A DNA stretch of 64,000 bases from Mycobacterium sp. (lineage in GTDB: Bacteria; Actinomycetota; Actinomycetes; Mycobacteriales; Mycobacteriaceae): positions 1-64,000 of the forward strand of contig NZ_PKEK01000099.1 in NCBI RefSeq assembly GCF_002863225.1. Reading direction: 5' to 3'. The position numbers and the translations under genes were made by a program. Under the pieces are notes generated by a model that was not told the origin of the DNA, did not search any database, and worked only from the letters and a program-made list of their open reading frames with translations. Of this stretch, positions 34,001 to 41,953 are shown piece after piece (the first letter of the stretch is position 1; every line of letters starts with the position of its first letter).

Positions 34001-35020
34001 ATGACCGACGACTGGCTGCTGGTGGAGACGCTGGGCTCCGAACCGGCCGTGGTGGCGGTGGGCCGGCAACTGCAGGACCTGGTCCCCATTGCCAAGTTTC
34101 TGAAGCGCACTGCCGGCCGCGCCGCCATCCAGTCCGCGATCGCCGAGTCGGTGCAGACGAGCAAAGGTCTGGTCAGCATCACGCCGAAGAAAGCCCGGGT
34201 GATCCGGACCGAGCCGGTGTTGATGTCGGATGGCCGCATTCACGGCGTCCAGGTCTGGAGCGGCTCGCCCGAGCAGGAGCCCCCCGAGCGGCCGATTCCC
34301 GGCCCGCTGAAGTGGGACGCGACCCTGGGCGTTGCCACCGATACCGCCGAGTCGCTGACCAATATGGGCCGCAAGGTCGAGATGGAAGACCCTGAGGAGC
34401 GGGCGTTCGCGGAGTGCTGGCCCTCGGGTGAGCTCAAACCCAACGAAGGACGGGCGCTGGCCGCGGCGGTCCGGTTTGAACCGGGCCACACGATGTGTGA
34501 CACCTGGGACGGCCGGGACTGGCAGGGCAACGCCATACGGGTGAGCTTTGTCGTGCGTAACGGGGTCGAACAAGGCAGGGACGGCCGCGAGCACATGGTT
34601 GCGCGCGGCTTGAATTGGCGCGCCGAACCGGCCGACCGGCCGACGCCGTCGGACCGGCTCGCCGAACAGATCCTGCGAGGGCTGGCCGAGCCAGGGGTGC
34701 ATCGCGCATTGTTCGACCCGAACAGCTGGACGCTGCTGAAATGGCTCGACGCCCCGTGCCCGTTCTACGACTGGCGCCGCATCGCCGCCGACAGCCCACG
34801 GATTCATCCCGACGACGAGGCGAAGAGGGCCGCCATGCGCACCGAGTTCGCCGATGGTGCCGCGTGTGCGGTGCTGCGCCTGCCGGCACACGACGGCGGC
34901 TGGACGCCGATCCACGTCACGGTCAACCGGGTGGAGCTCGACCACGACGCATTTGCCGGCCTGGTCTCGGTGCGGTTGCCCACCGCGGCTGAGGTCGCCG
35001 CGGCCGGCTTGAGGGACTAG
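34001..35020 (+). CDS. Triple sensor-domain protein (Rv3651 homologue)
   Basis: 339-aa cytosolic protein. The M. tuberculosis homologue Rv3651 has been described structurally as three linked sensor folds (PAS/GAF-like) without an attached output domain. No catalytic motif is visible here; it is rich in Trp and charged residues. ATG 34001 is preferred to GTG 33995 by the TAAGCT spacing. It converges with the Tad-like genes, overlapping the terminal gene stop by four bases. Confidence 0.85.
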   Translation: MTDDWLLVETLGSEPAVVAVGRQLQDLVPIAKFLKRTAGRAAIQSAIAESVQTSKGLVSITPKKARVIRTEPVLMSDGRIHGVQVWSGSPEQEPPERPIPGPLKWDATLGVATDTAESLTNMGRKVEMEDPEERAFAECWPSGELKPNEGRALAAAVRFEPGHTMCDTWDGRDWQGNAIRVSFVVRNGVEQGRDGREHMVARGLNWRAEPADRPTPSDRLAEQILRGLAEPGVHRALFDPNSWTLLKWLDAPCPFYDWRRIAADSPRIHPDDEAKRAAMRTEFADGAACAVLRLPAHDGGWTPIHVTVNRVELDHDAFAGLVSVRLPTAAEVAAAGLRD

Positions 35021-35352
35021 ACGGGACCGGCGCGGGCGAGAGCGCGCGCGCTGCCCCACCGCCCGCCCGCGACCCTCACCTCGACGGTGAGCACAACATC
35101 CAGCGCGTCGACAACGCAGTCAGTGACTTCGGCCCTCATCGCACGGGCCAATGCACTGCCCTGGCCACACGCCGACTCAGCTCCGGTGGGTAGCCGAGCG
35201 GCCGCGGCCAGCGCGGCCAGGTCGGCGGCGGCCTGCGCCCGGTGCCGCGCCGCGACCGCAGCGCCCAGGTAAGCGCCGCCGGCTGTGACGGCCAGCAGGA
35301 CGACGACCATCGCCGCCGCGACGACAGTGGCCGCTCCGCGTTCGTCAGTCAG
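35017..35352 (-). CDS. TadE/TadG-like pseudopilin (Rv3654c), start unresolved
   Basis: About 111 aa of the Flp-locus protein Rv3654c: DERGAATVVAAAM is a prepilin-like G/A cleavage region followed by one hydrophobic helix (MVVVLLAVTAGGAYLGAAV), then AADLAALAAA and a short C-terminus with two cysteines. No ATG, GTG or TTG lies between the previous gene's end and this motif; the given 5' limit is a CTG codon at 35352, and the nearest upstream ATG (35442) would overlap the previous gene by about 100 bp. Confidence 0.65.
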   Translation of the reverse strand: MTDERGAATVVAAAMVVVLLAVTAGGAYLGAAVAARHRAQAAADLAALAAAARLPTGAESACGQGSALARAMRAEVTDCVVDALDVVLTVEVRVAGGRWGSARALARAGPV

Positions 35353-35644
35353 GCTCGATCGCCGCGGCCGCGGTCGCGGTGATACGCAGCGCGAGAAGCA
35401 GATTCGACCGCGCGGTGACGGTTGCCACGATGTAGTCCCCATTGCGGCGCATCTCCACGGCCGCGCCGGCGGGTGCGACTCCGCGAGCGGCACTGATCGC
35501 CGATCGCTCATCTCCCCGAGCCGCCAACCGCGCCGCCTCGCGCGCCGCATCGATGCAGCGGACCTGCATCGACACCGCGGTGAGACCGGCAAGACACAAC
35601 ATGAGAACTGTGACCAGGGTGGCGACCCCGAATGCGGCCTCCAC
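35345..35644 (-). CDS. TadE-like pseudopilin (Rv3655c), start unresolved
   Basis: The region encodes GDRGATTVEAAFGVATLV, a prepilin-type G|ATTVE cleavage site with Glu+5 and a hydrophobic helix, then a basic/Ala-rich periplasmic part (TadE-like). The only canonical start after the flp stop is GTG 35644, which would begin at VEAAF and delete the leader and Gly. A non-canonical start (for example CTA/ATC near 35660-35671) or a frameshift from flp would restore it. Rv3655c has been reported as secreted and pro-survival in macrophages. Confidence 0.65.
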   Translation of the reverse strand: MEAAFGVATLVTVLMLCLAGLTAVSMQVRCIDAAREAARLAARGDERSAISAARGVAPAGAAVEMRRNGDYIVATVTARSNLLLALRITATAAAAIEPD

Positions 35645-35667
35645 AGTGGTCGCACCGCGATCGCCGG

Positions 35668-35874
35668 CTAGGCCTTGGTGTTCAGCGCGCGGGCGATGAT
35701 GTTGGTCAGCGCCGAGACGATCGAGTCGCCGGTCACCACCGAATAGAGAATGGCCGCGAAGGCCGCCGCCGCTATCGTGCCGATGGCGTATTCGACCGTA
35801 GACATGCCGGTCTCCTCCACCGCCAGCAGCTTCAAGCGATTTGTGAATCCCTGAAACATGTTGCCTGATCGCAT
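35668..35874 (-). CDS. Flp-type pilin (Rv3656c)
   Basis: 68-aa prepilin, same length as Rv3656c. Cleavage site ETG|MSTVEYA (G23, Glu28 at +5), followed by the helix IGTIAAAAFAAILYSVV that builds the filament core. ATG 35874 has AGAAGGAAAA before it. The surrounding TadA/B/C-like genes form the export ATPase and platform. No prepilin peptidase or outer-membrane secretin gene is visible in the window. Confidence 0.9.
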   Translation of the reverse strand: MRSGNMFQGFTNRLKLLAVEETGMSTVEYAIGTIAAAAFAAILYSVVTGDSIVSALTNIIARALNTKA

Positions 35875-35899
35875 TTTTCCTTCTTCCGTTATCTGACAT

Positions 35900-36493
35900 T
35901 CACAACAAGCCCGACTGCAGGAATTCCCCCGCCAGCCCTGCGACGACCGGGACGATGCCGAGGCAGACGAATGCCGGTAGGAAACACAGGCCGAGTGGTC
36001 CGGCGATCAGCACGCCCGCGCGCTCGGCCGTCGCGGCGGCCGCATGTGTGGCGTCCTGCCGGCATTGCGTAGCAAGCCCGGATACCGCCTCGGCCAGCGC
36101 CACGCCTGACGCCGATGACCGCCGGGCCAGTCGCAACAGCGCATCGACCTGAGGGTCCACCGCCGCAGAGGCCGGCCCGGCCGGCGGCGACCAGGCGATG
36201 TTCGGGTCGGCGCCCAGCGCGAGCAGGTCGGCCGCCCTGCGCAACACCCGAGCCAGAGTCGGCGGGGCGGATCGCGCCGACGCTGCCGCGGCCGTCGACA
36301 CTGCCATCCCTGCAGAAAGGCAGACTGCGAGCACATCCAGGCTCGACGCGACGGCCAATGGATCCGGGCCGCCCCTGTTGCCGGAATCCACCTGTGGCGT
36401 GCGGAGTGGTGGTGCAGCACGCGATCGCACGATCGACGGGCCCGCGCCGACGAGTAACGCTCCGGCCAAAAGCATTGCCGCACTGGGGTTCAT
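35900..36493 (-). CDS. TadC-like pilus assembly membrane protein (Rv3657c)
   Basis: 197-aa membrane protein of the GspF/TadC platform family, shortened as in mycobacteria. Hydrophobic segments lie near residues 5-22, 45-65, 145-165 and 170-190; the middle contains LARVLRRAADLLALGADP. ATG 36493 has GAGAGG upstream (GTG 36499 possible). It follows the TadB-like gene by nine bases. Confidence 0.82.
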   Translation of the reverse strand: MNPSAAMLLAGALLVGAGPSIVRSRAAPPLRTPQVDSGNRGGPDPLAVASSLDVLAVCLSAGMAVSTAAAASARSAPPTLARVLRRAADLLALGADPNIAWSPPAGPASAAVDPQVDALLRLARRSSASGVALAEAVSGLATQCRQDATHAAAATAERAGVLIAGPLGLCFLPAFVCLGIVPVVAGLAGEFLQSGLL

Positions 36494-36502
36494 CGTCACC
36501 TC

Positions 36503-37291
36503 TCATGCACCCGCCCGTTCGGTGATGCGGTCCGACCACAGCAGGCCGACACAGATCAGCGTCAGGCCGACAAGCAGGAGCCATCCGCCGAGGTGACCGC
36601 CGATCAGGAAAGCCACCGGATGTGCGCCGATCGTCTGCCCCATCAACACCGCCAGCAGCGGCAGACCCGCCAGGATGGTCGCGGTGGCACGCGCTCCCGC
36701 CATCGCCGAGTTCACCTGACTCGAGAATCGTTGTCGCTCAGCGATATCGCATTGGGCGGCGCGCATCAACGCCGACATCGCCAGGCCGTGGTCGGTGGCG
36801 AGTTGCCAGCACACCGCGAGTCGGTCCCAAGAATCCTGCAGCACAGACGTTTCGGCGACTCCGCGTAAACCCGCGGCGACGTCAGCACCCAGCCGGGCTC
36901 TTGCCGCGACCGCGCGACACGCATCGGCGACCGGCCCGGCCGTCTCGCTGGCCGCTACGGCGAAGGCGGCCGCCGGGTGTGCTCCAACCCGGAGCTCACC
37001 CACCAACACGTCGATCGCCGTCTCCAACTCCCGGCTCTCGTCGGCTCCTCGACTACGCCGCCGGCGCCGCCGACGGCGCAGTGACAGCGTCGCGACAACC
37101 ACGCCCACCGCGACAACCGTTGCCGGCGAGAGCAACAGGGCACTCACAGCGCCGAAGCACAGCGCCGCCAAGCCGGCCAATCGCTGCGCCGTGATCTTGC
37201 GGTCACGGTCGGTGCGGGTCAACCGCAGCCGGGGAGACGACGGCAGCACCAGCATCGCGACGGCCAGCACGATCGCGGCGGATGCCGTCAC
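36503..37291 (-). CDS. TadB-like pilus assembly membrane protein (Rv3658c)
   Basis: 262-aa GspF-family platform protein. Two N-terminal and two C-terminal hydrophobic helices flank a cytosolic part with a basic patch (LRRRRRRRRSRG) and the GspF-like segment GELRVGAHPAAAFAVAA. GTG 37291 overlaps the tadA stop as GTGA, so translation is coupled to the motor ATPase. Confidence 0.82.
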   Translation of the reverse strand: MTASAAIVLAVAMLVLPSSPRLRLTRTDRDRKITAQRLAGLAALCFGAVSALLLSPATVVAVGVVVATLSLRRRRRRRRSRGADESRELETAIDVLVGELRVGAHPAAAFAVAASETAGPVADACRAVAARARLGADVAAGLRGVAETSVLQDSWDRLAVCWQLATDHGLAMSALMRAAQCDIAERQRFSSQVNSAMAGARATATILAGLPLLAVLMGQTIGAHPVAFLIGGHLGGWLLLVGLTLICVGLLWSDRITERAGA

Positions 37292-38451
37292 AGCGGCGTC
37301 CGGTTGTCCAGCAACGCACGAAAATTCACGATCTCGTCGGTGAGCCCACGGTCGGCGTGCCACACCGTGACGGCCCGCACCCGCTGGTCGGTGCGGCGCA
37401 GCACGGCGATTTCGTCCAGTCGGCGTCGCCCGCCATGATTGCGGGCGACGTGCAGCAGCACCTGCACCGCTGCAGCCAGCTGGCTATGCAGCGCAGCACA
37501 ATCCAGGCCCCCGAGCGCTCCCAGCGCCTCGAGGCGGGCCGGAACTTCGGCGGGCCTGTTCGCGTGCACGGTGCCCGCGCCGCCGTCGTGGCCGGTGTTG
37601 AGCGCAGCGAGCAGATCGACGACCTCGGCCCCCCTCACCTCACCGACCACGATGCGGTCCGGTCGCATTCGCAGCGCTTGACGAACGAGTTGGCGGACGG
37701 TGATCTCGCCGACGCCTTCGACGTTGGCGCACCGCGCGACGAGCCGCACCAGATGCGGATGCGGGGGTGCCAGCTCTGCGGCATCCTCGACGCAGACGAT
37801 CCGCTCGTCGTCCGCGACCGCGTTGAGCATCGCCGACAGCAGGGTCGTCTTGCCCGCCCCGGTCCCGCCGGACACCAGGAAAGCCAACCGGGCCGCGATG
37901 ATCTGGTCGATCAAAGCCGCGGCCTCGGGCGCGATGGCTCCGGCGGCGATCAACGCGGGCAGATCCTGCGTGGCCGGTCGCAGTATCCGCAGGGACAAGC
38001 AGGTGCCACCGGCCGCGACCGGGGGCAGGACGGCGTGCAGTCGAACGGCAACGTCACCGGGGCCGATTCCGGTCAGCTGCCCATCCACCCACGGTTGCGC
38101 GTCGTCAAGACGCCGGCCGGCCGCCAATGCCAGCCGCTGAGCCAGGCGGCGGACAGCGGCTTCGTCGGCGAATCGAATATCGCTGCGCCGCAGCCCTTTC
38201 CCGTCGTCAAGCCACACCGTATCGGGACTGGTGACCAGCACGTCGGTCACACCCTCGACGCAGAGCAGCGGTTCCAGAATTCCCGCGCCGGTCAGCTCGG
38301 TCTGCAATATCCGGAGACTGCTCAGCAGTTCGGTGTCGCCCAGCACTCCGCCGGACTCGGCCCTGATCGCGTCGGCCACCACGCCGGCGCGCAGCGGCGC
38401 GGATTCCGCCGTCAGGCGCTCGCGCACCCGGTCGATCAGCGAGCCGCTCAC
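37288..38451 (-). CDS. TadA/CpaF-type secretion ATPase (Rv3659c)
   Basis: 387-aa hexameric traffic ATPase powering pilus assembly. Walker A GGTGAGKT is at residues 195-202, the Asp box and Walker B region RPDRIVVGEVRGAE near 272-285, and the His box GHDGGAGTVHAN near 300. An N-terminal domain with VTDVLV precedes it. GTG 38451 overlaps the ssd stop by GTGA. It matches Rv3659c. Confidence 0.92.
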   Translation of the reverse strand: MSGSLIDRVRERLTAESAPLRAGVVADAIRAESGGVLGDTELLSSLRILQTELTGAGILEPLLCVEGVTDVLVTSPDTVWLDDGKGLRRSDIRFADEAAVRRLAQRLALAAGRRLDDAQPWVDGQLTGIGPGDVAVRLHAVLPPVAAGGTCLSLRILRPATQDLPALIAAGAIAPEAAALIDQIIAARLAFLVSGGTGAGKTTLLSAMLNAVADDERIVCVEDAAELAPPHPHLVRLVARCANVEGVGEITVRQLVRQALRMRPDRIVVGEVRGAEVVDLLAALNTGHDGGAGTVHANRPAEVPARLEALGALGGLDCAALHSQLAAAVQVLLHVARNHGGRRRLDEIAVLRRTDQRVRAVTVWHADRGLTDEIVNFRALLDNRTPL

Positions 38452-39536
38452 GCAGCTTGGCCGTTGGCCGGGGCCGCCGGATGGGTCGGCAGAACCGCGA
38501 GTACGCGGCGAGCCGCCGAGGCCAACTGCGAGCGTTTACCGAGTCTGAGGCCGCCGCGCTCCAGTTGCTCGGCCAGACCGGGATGCGGCTTCATCGCGGC
38601 GAGCAACGGCACGTCGGCAATCGCGGCCACTTCTTCGGCCCGCAGGCCGCCCGGCGATGGGCCCCGCACCACCAGGCCCATGTTGGGGTTGATCGCGGCG
38701 AGCACCGGGGCCAGCGTCGCGGTCGCCGCGCAGGCCCGTACATCACAGGGGCTGATCAGTACGACAAGATCGGCTGTGTCCAAAGCAGTTTCGACAGCAT
38801 CGGTCAATCGGCGCGGAAGGTCGCACACCACCGTCGCCCCGCCGCGGCGGCCGGCGTCGAGCACGGCTTGTACCGCGCGGCAGTCTAATTCGTAGCCCCT
38901 GCGGGTGCCGGAGAGAATGCTCAGGCCGCGATGCCGGGGCAGCGCGTCGCGCACCGCCGACCACGCCAGCCTGCCGCCTTCCAGGGCCAGGTCCGGCCAG
39001 CGCACACCGGCCGCGGTCTCCGCACCGACCAGCAGGTCGATACCGCCGGCCCACGGATCCAGGTCGACCAGCATCGCCTCGGTTGCCTTCCACGCCAAGG
39101 CAACCGCGAACAACGAGGCTCCCGCGCCGCCACAGCCACCGATCACGGCCAGCACCGCACCCCGAACACCGTTGTCGCGGAACGATTCCACCGCGATTGC
39201 GAGCTCGCGAACCAGGTCCTGCTCTTGCGCAGGCAATCTCAGCACCTGGCCGGCACCCACCTCGATAGCCGCCGCCCACGTCGACGGTGGTGGATCGTCT
39301 CCACTCGCCACGATCACGTGCGTGCGCCGCGGCAATCCGGCCAGCGCACTGCCCGTAGCCGCCGACTCGTCGAGCACGACGGCGACAGCCGCCGACCACA
39401 CCTTCCGGCTCACCGGTAACGCGCTGGCGGCGTGCACGACTCGTATCCCGACGGCCGCGGCGACCCGGTCGAGCTCGTCACGTAGAGCGGGGTCGGCAAG
39501 AACCGCGAGAATCCCGCGCGCCTCGTTGATGTGCAT
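38448..39536 (-). CDS. ssd: Septum-site determining protein Ssd (MinD/TadZ-like)
   Basis: 362-aa protein of the ParA/MinD group, homologue of Rv3660c (Ssd), which inhibits septation and alters stress metabolism when over-expressed in mycobacteria. In Tad loci the equivalent position is held by TadZ/CpaE, the localisation factor. The P-loop position reads VIGGCGGAGAS: neither Walker lysine is present, so ATP binding is doubtful. LVDLDPWAGGIDLLVG resembles MinD switch sequence. ATG 39536 is chosen from homology. It is the first gene of the pilus operon, with coupled stops and starts downstream. Confidence 0.88.
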   Translation of the reverse strand: MHINEARGILAVLADPALRDELDRVAAAVGIRVVHAASALPVSRKVWSAAVAVVLDESAATGSALAGLPRRTHVIVASGDDPPPSTWAAAIEVGAGQVLRLPAQEQDLVRELAIAVESFRDNGVRGAVLAVIGGCGGAGASLFAVALAWKATEAMLVDLDPWAGGIDLLVGAETAAGVRWPDLALEGGRLAWSAVRDALPRHRGLSILSGTRRGYELDCRAVQAVLDAGRRGGATVVCDLPRRLTDAVETALDTADLVVLISPCDVRACAATATLAPVLAAINPNMGLVVRGPSPGGLRAEEVAAIADVPLLAAMKPHPGLAEQLERGGLRLGKRSQLASAARRVLAVLPTHPAAPANGQAA

Positions 39537-39650
39537 CGGGCCACCGTGCCGGGAGTGGGTTGGCCGCACCAGTCACACGAGCGAAATCTGTGGACAGGCC
39601 TACGGCTGTGCAAAGGGTTGCCAGAAGGTGTCCAGCGAAGAATTGCCCGA

Positions 39651-39746
39651 CAAAAGGGACGACCCCCGCCAGGGGGGGAGGAGGCGAGGGTCGTCGTGAA
39701 TCAGCCCCGGGGGGTCGGGCTGATACACCCTCGGCTAAGCCGAGTG
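39651..39746 (-). ncRNA. 6C small RNA (B11)
   Basis: About 96-nt RNA on the minus strand between ssd and the HAD gene, the position and strand of M. tuberculosis B11. A 5' hairpin CTCGGC-TTA-GCCGAG is followed by two stems with C-run loops: ATCAGCCC/GGGCTGAT with loop GACCCCCCG (39724-39700), and a 12-bp stem with one mismatch and loop TCCTCCCCCCCT (39694-39659). Ending CCCTTTTG gives a terminator. The C-rich loops, six and seven Cs, are the family hallmark and would pair with G-rich mRNA ribosome sites. TATAGT at 39758-39753 is its -10. Confidence 0.9.
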
Positions 39747-39752
39747 ATACTT

Positions 39753-39758
39753 ACTATA
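39753..39758 (-). promoter_or_regulatory. -10 element of 6C RNA
   Basis: TATAGT on the minus strand, about seven bases before the predicted 5' end near 39746; this is the closest match to the sigma-A consensus in the region. Confidence 0.7.
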
Positions 39759-39913
39759 CACATGACAGTGTTACGCAGCGCAAGGGTTGCTTGCTACAGA
39801 TATGTATGACCTTTAAGTAGCTGAACCAAACGTATCGCTGGTATCACACGTATCTGGACCAGGCTTGACCGGTGCTTTTCCCGACAGCATGCCGATTTGC
39901 GGCCGCACGGTCC

Positions 39914-39919
39914 TATGCT
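39914..39919 (+). promoter_or_regulatory. -10 element, leaderless promoter of Rv3661 homologue
   Basis: TATGCT ends six bases before GTG 39926; no Shine-Dalgarno is present. Confidence 0.6.
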
Positions 39920-39925
39920 GGATCC

Positions 39926-40774
39926 GTGACCGTCTCCGACTCGGCCGCTGACCAGCAAACTTCGCCGACGCGCAGCGGTCCCACCCCCCGCACGGCCGCG
40001 TTTTTCGATTTGGACAAGACAATCATTGCCAAGTCGAGCACGCTGGCGTTCAGCAAACCCTTCTTCGCCCAGGGATTGATCAATCGCCGCGCTGTCCTGA
40101 AGTCGAGTTACGCCCAATTCCTGTTCCTGCTCTCGGGTGCCGACCATGACCAGATGGACCGGATGCGCATTCACTTGACCAACATGTGCACCGGGTGGGA
40201 TGTCGAGCAGATCAAGACGATCGTGAACGAAACCCTGCACGACATCGTGACCCCGTTGGTGTTTGCCGAGGCCGCCGACTTGATTGCCAGCCACAAACTG
40301 TGCGGCCGCGACGTGGTGGTGGTTTCGGCGTCTGGCGAGGAATTGGTGGCTCCGATCGCCCGCGCATTGGGCGCCACCCATGCGATGGCCACCCGGATGG
40401 TCGTCGAGGACGGCAAGTACACCGGCGAGATCGGGTTCTACTGCTTCGGAGAGGGCAAGGTTCAGGCGATTCGCGAGCTGGCCGCGCGCGAGGGTTATCC
40501 GCTCGAGCACTGCTACGCCTACTCCGACTCGATCACCGACCTGCCGATGCTCGAGGTGGTCGGGCATCCGAGCGTGGTCAATCCCGATCGTGCGCTGCGC
40601 CGCGAGGCCAACGCCCGGGACTGGCCGGTCCTGGAATTTTCCCGCCCCGTGTCGCTTCGCGACCGCATCCCCGCGCCGTCGGGAGCAGCGGTCGCCACCA
40701 CGGCCGCAGTCGGGATCAGCGCCCTGGCGGCGGGCGCACTGACCTATTCGCTGCTGCGCCGGCTTTCGCTCTAG
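39926..40774 (+). CDS. HAD-superfamily subfamily IB phosphatase (Rv3661)
   Basis: 282-aa SerB-like hydrolase. Motif I FFDLDKTI (nucleophile Asp) is near residue 33, motif II serine in VVSASGEE near 135, and motif III/IV YSDSITDLPML near 205. A C-terminal hydrophobic segment (about 255-275) may tether it to the membrane. GTG 39926 (VTVSDS) agrees with the M. tuberculosis start and with the -10 spacing. It is flanked by two small-RNA genes. Substrate unknown; annotation as inhibition of morphological differentiation is old and unsupported. Confidence 0.9.
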   Translation: MTVSDSAADQQTSPTRSGPTPRTAAFFDLDKTIIAKSSTLAFSKPFFAQGLINRRAVLKSSYAQFLFLLSGADHDQMDRMRIHLTNMCTGWDVEQIKTIVNETLHDIVTPLVFAEAADLIASHKLCGRDVVVVSASGEELVAPIARALGATHAMATRMVVEDGKYTGEIGFYCFGEGKVQAIRELAAREGYPLEHCYAYSDSITDLPMLEVVGHPSVVNPDRALRREANARDWPVLEFSRPVSLRDRIPAPSGAAVATTAAVGISALAAGALTYSLLRRLSL

Positions 40775-40839
40775 CGCCGCACAGCAAACTTTCGATGTCA
40801 CGACTCGGCATCGCTTGACGATTTCATGACAATTGACCC

Positions 40840-40868
40840 TTGATGTGATCGAGGTCACGGAGTACAAA
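40840..40868 (+). promoter_or_regulatory. Promoter of Ms1 RNA
   Basis: TTGATG (40840-40845) and TACAAA (40863-40868) are 17 bp apart, a well-spaced sigma-A-type promoter; the A at 40875 is a likely start. Confidence 0.65.
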
Positions 40869-40874
40869 GGATCT

Positions 40875-41174
40875 ACGGAAGCCCGGTGAGGCCAAGGTCG
40901 ACTCGGAAGAGAAGGGCCGATCTCCCGAACAGGGCGACCGAGCACGGTTCCCGGCACCCACGCGGAGTCATAGCCGCGATAATGGCAGAAGTGTTGCGGG
41001 CCTGCGGAATTGCGACAAGTGAACGGCGCCGACAGCCCTTTGGGTGGGGCAGCAGCCGGAAGCTTCGCAAGATCGCCGAGGCCATCCCACGCAACCCACA
41101 GGTGCACGCATGGTAACCGAGATCCGTGCTAGCGGGCGGCGAGCCGAAATCCTTCGGTACGCCGCCCGCTTTGT
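40875..41174 (+). ncRNA. Ms1/MTS2823 RNA polymerase-binding small RNA
   Basis: About 300 nt without a coding frame, between the Rv3661 and Rv3662c homologues, the position, strand and length of M. tuberculosis MTS2823 (Ms1 in M. smegmatis). Ms1 binds core RNA polymerase without sigma-A and accumulates in stationary phase, replacing 6S RNA. A good promoter precedes and a strong terminator ends it. I assign it from synteny plus these signals; the pairing inside was not computed. Confidence 0.85.
41132..41174 (+). terminator. Intrinsic terminator of Ms1
   Basis: GCGGGCGGCG (41132-41141) pairs perfectly with CGCCGCCCGC (41160-41169), followed by TTTGT; an inner AGCCGAA...TTCGGT stem extends it. 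It abuts the stop of the opposite-strand gene. Confidence 0.9.
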
Positions 41175-41953
41175 CATTGCGGGTGCCCGCCGCCGCCCTG
41201 CTCGGACAGCGTTTCAGCAATCGTCAACGCCTCCTGCGCACCGGTGCGCAGCGCGCGGCAACTCAACACCAGCCAGGCAGCCATGCCTTTGGGTGTGCCG
41301 GCCGCGAAACCGGCCATCGCCTCCCGGTAGTCGGCAGCGCGGCGCATCCAGCCCACCTCGGGCACACCCAGCCCGTGCGGGTCGAGACCGGTGGCGATCG
41401 TGACCAACCGCGACACTGCGCGCGCCACCACTCCGTCCGCGGTGCCGAATGGAGCCAAGGTGAGCAACTCACCGTGCGCGACGGCAGCGATCACCGGGGC
41501 AGGCGCCTTGGTGCCCCCGGACACGATGCGTGCGAGCAGTTCCAGTCGAGGTGCCACATCGGGTTCGGAACGCGGTCTGCCGAGCCGACTTTCGTCGACC
41601 CGGTCGGCCGCGGCCAGCATGTGCAACCGGGCCAGGGCCTGCAGCGGCGCGCGCTGCCACACCCCGACCAAATTGGTCTCGCCACCGTCCAGCGCTTGCG
41701 CGACACGCAGCGCGCCGGCGAACACCGGATCGCTGATTGCCGACGCGTCGATCTCGTCGTCGAGCTTGTGGCCACCGCCGTCGAGCACCGCCGACGCCCG
41801 CGCCGAGCGCAGCGCCGACTCGGCGGCCGTTACCGGCCAACGCCGCAGGTTGACGCGGTGCCGATGAGCGCGACCCAGTGCTTCACGCGCCTGGTCGCTC
41901 GCTGCGGCGACACCGGGCAGCTCCATCAGCGGGGCAAGCGGATCGGGACTCAC
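41174..41953 (-). CDS. Conserved hypothetical protein (Rv3662c)
   Basis: 259-aa cytosolic, Ala-rich helical protein matching Rv3662c in order and size. It contains segments such as SARASAVLDGG and ALARLHMLAAAD that recall Fic/oxidoreductase-type annotations, but no HPFx(D/E)GN motif, so activity cannot be assigned. It overlaps the dppD stop by GTGA... with its GTG at 41953 lying upstream, meaning it is the first of the pair only in position: transcription runs from higher to lower coordinates, so it follows dppD directly. Confidence 0.65.
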   Translation of the reverse strand: MSPDPLAPLMELPGVAAASDQAREALGRAHRHRVNLRRWPVTAAESALRSARASAVLDGGGHKLDDEIDASAISDPVFAGALRVAQALDGGETNLVGVWQRAPLQALARLHMLAAADRVDESRLGRPRSEPDVAPRLELLARIVSGGTKAPAPVIAAVAHGELLTLAPFGTADGVVARAVSRLVTIATGLDPHGLGVPEVGWMRRAADYREAMAGFAAGTPKGMAAWLVLSCRALRTGAQEALTIAETLSEQGGGGHPQ

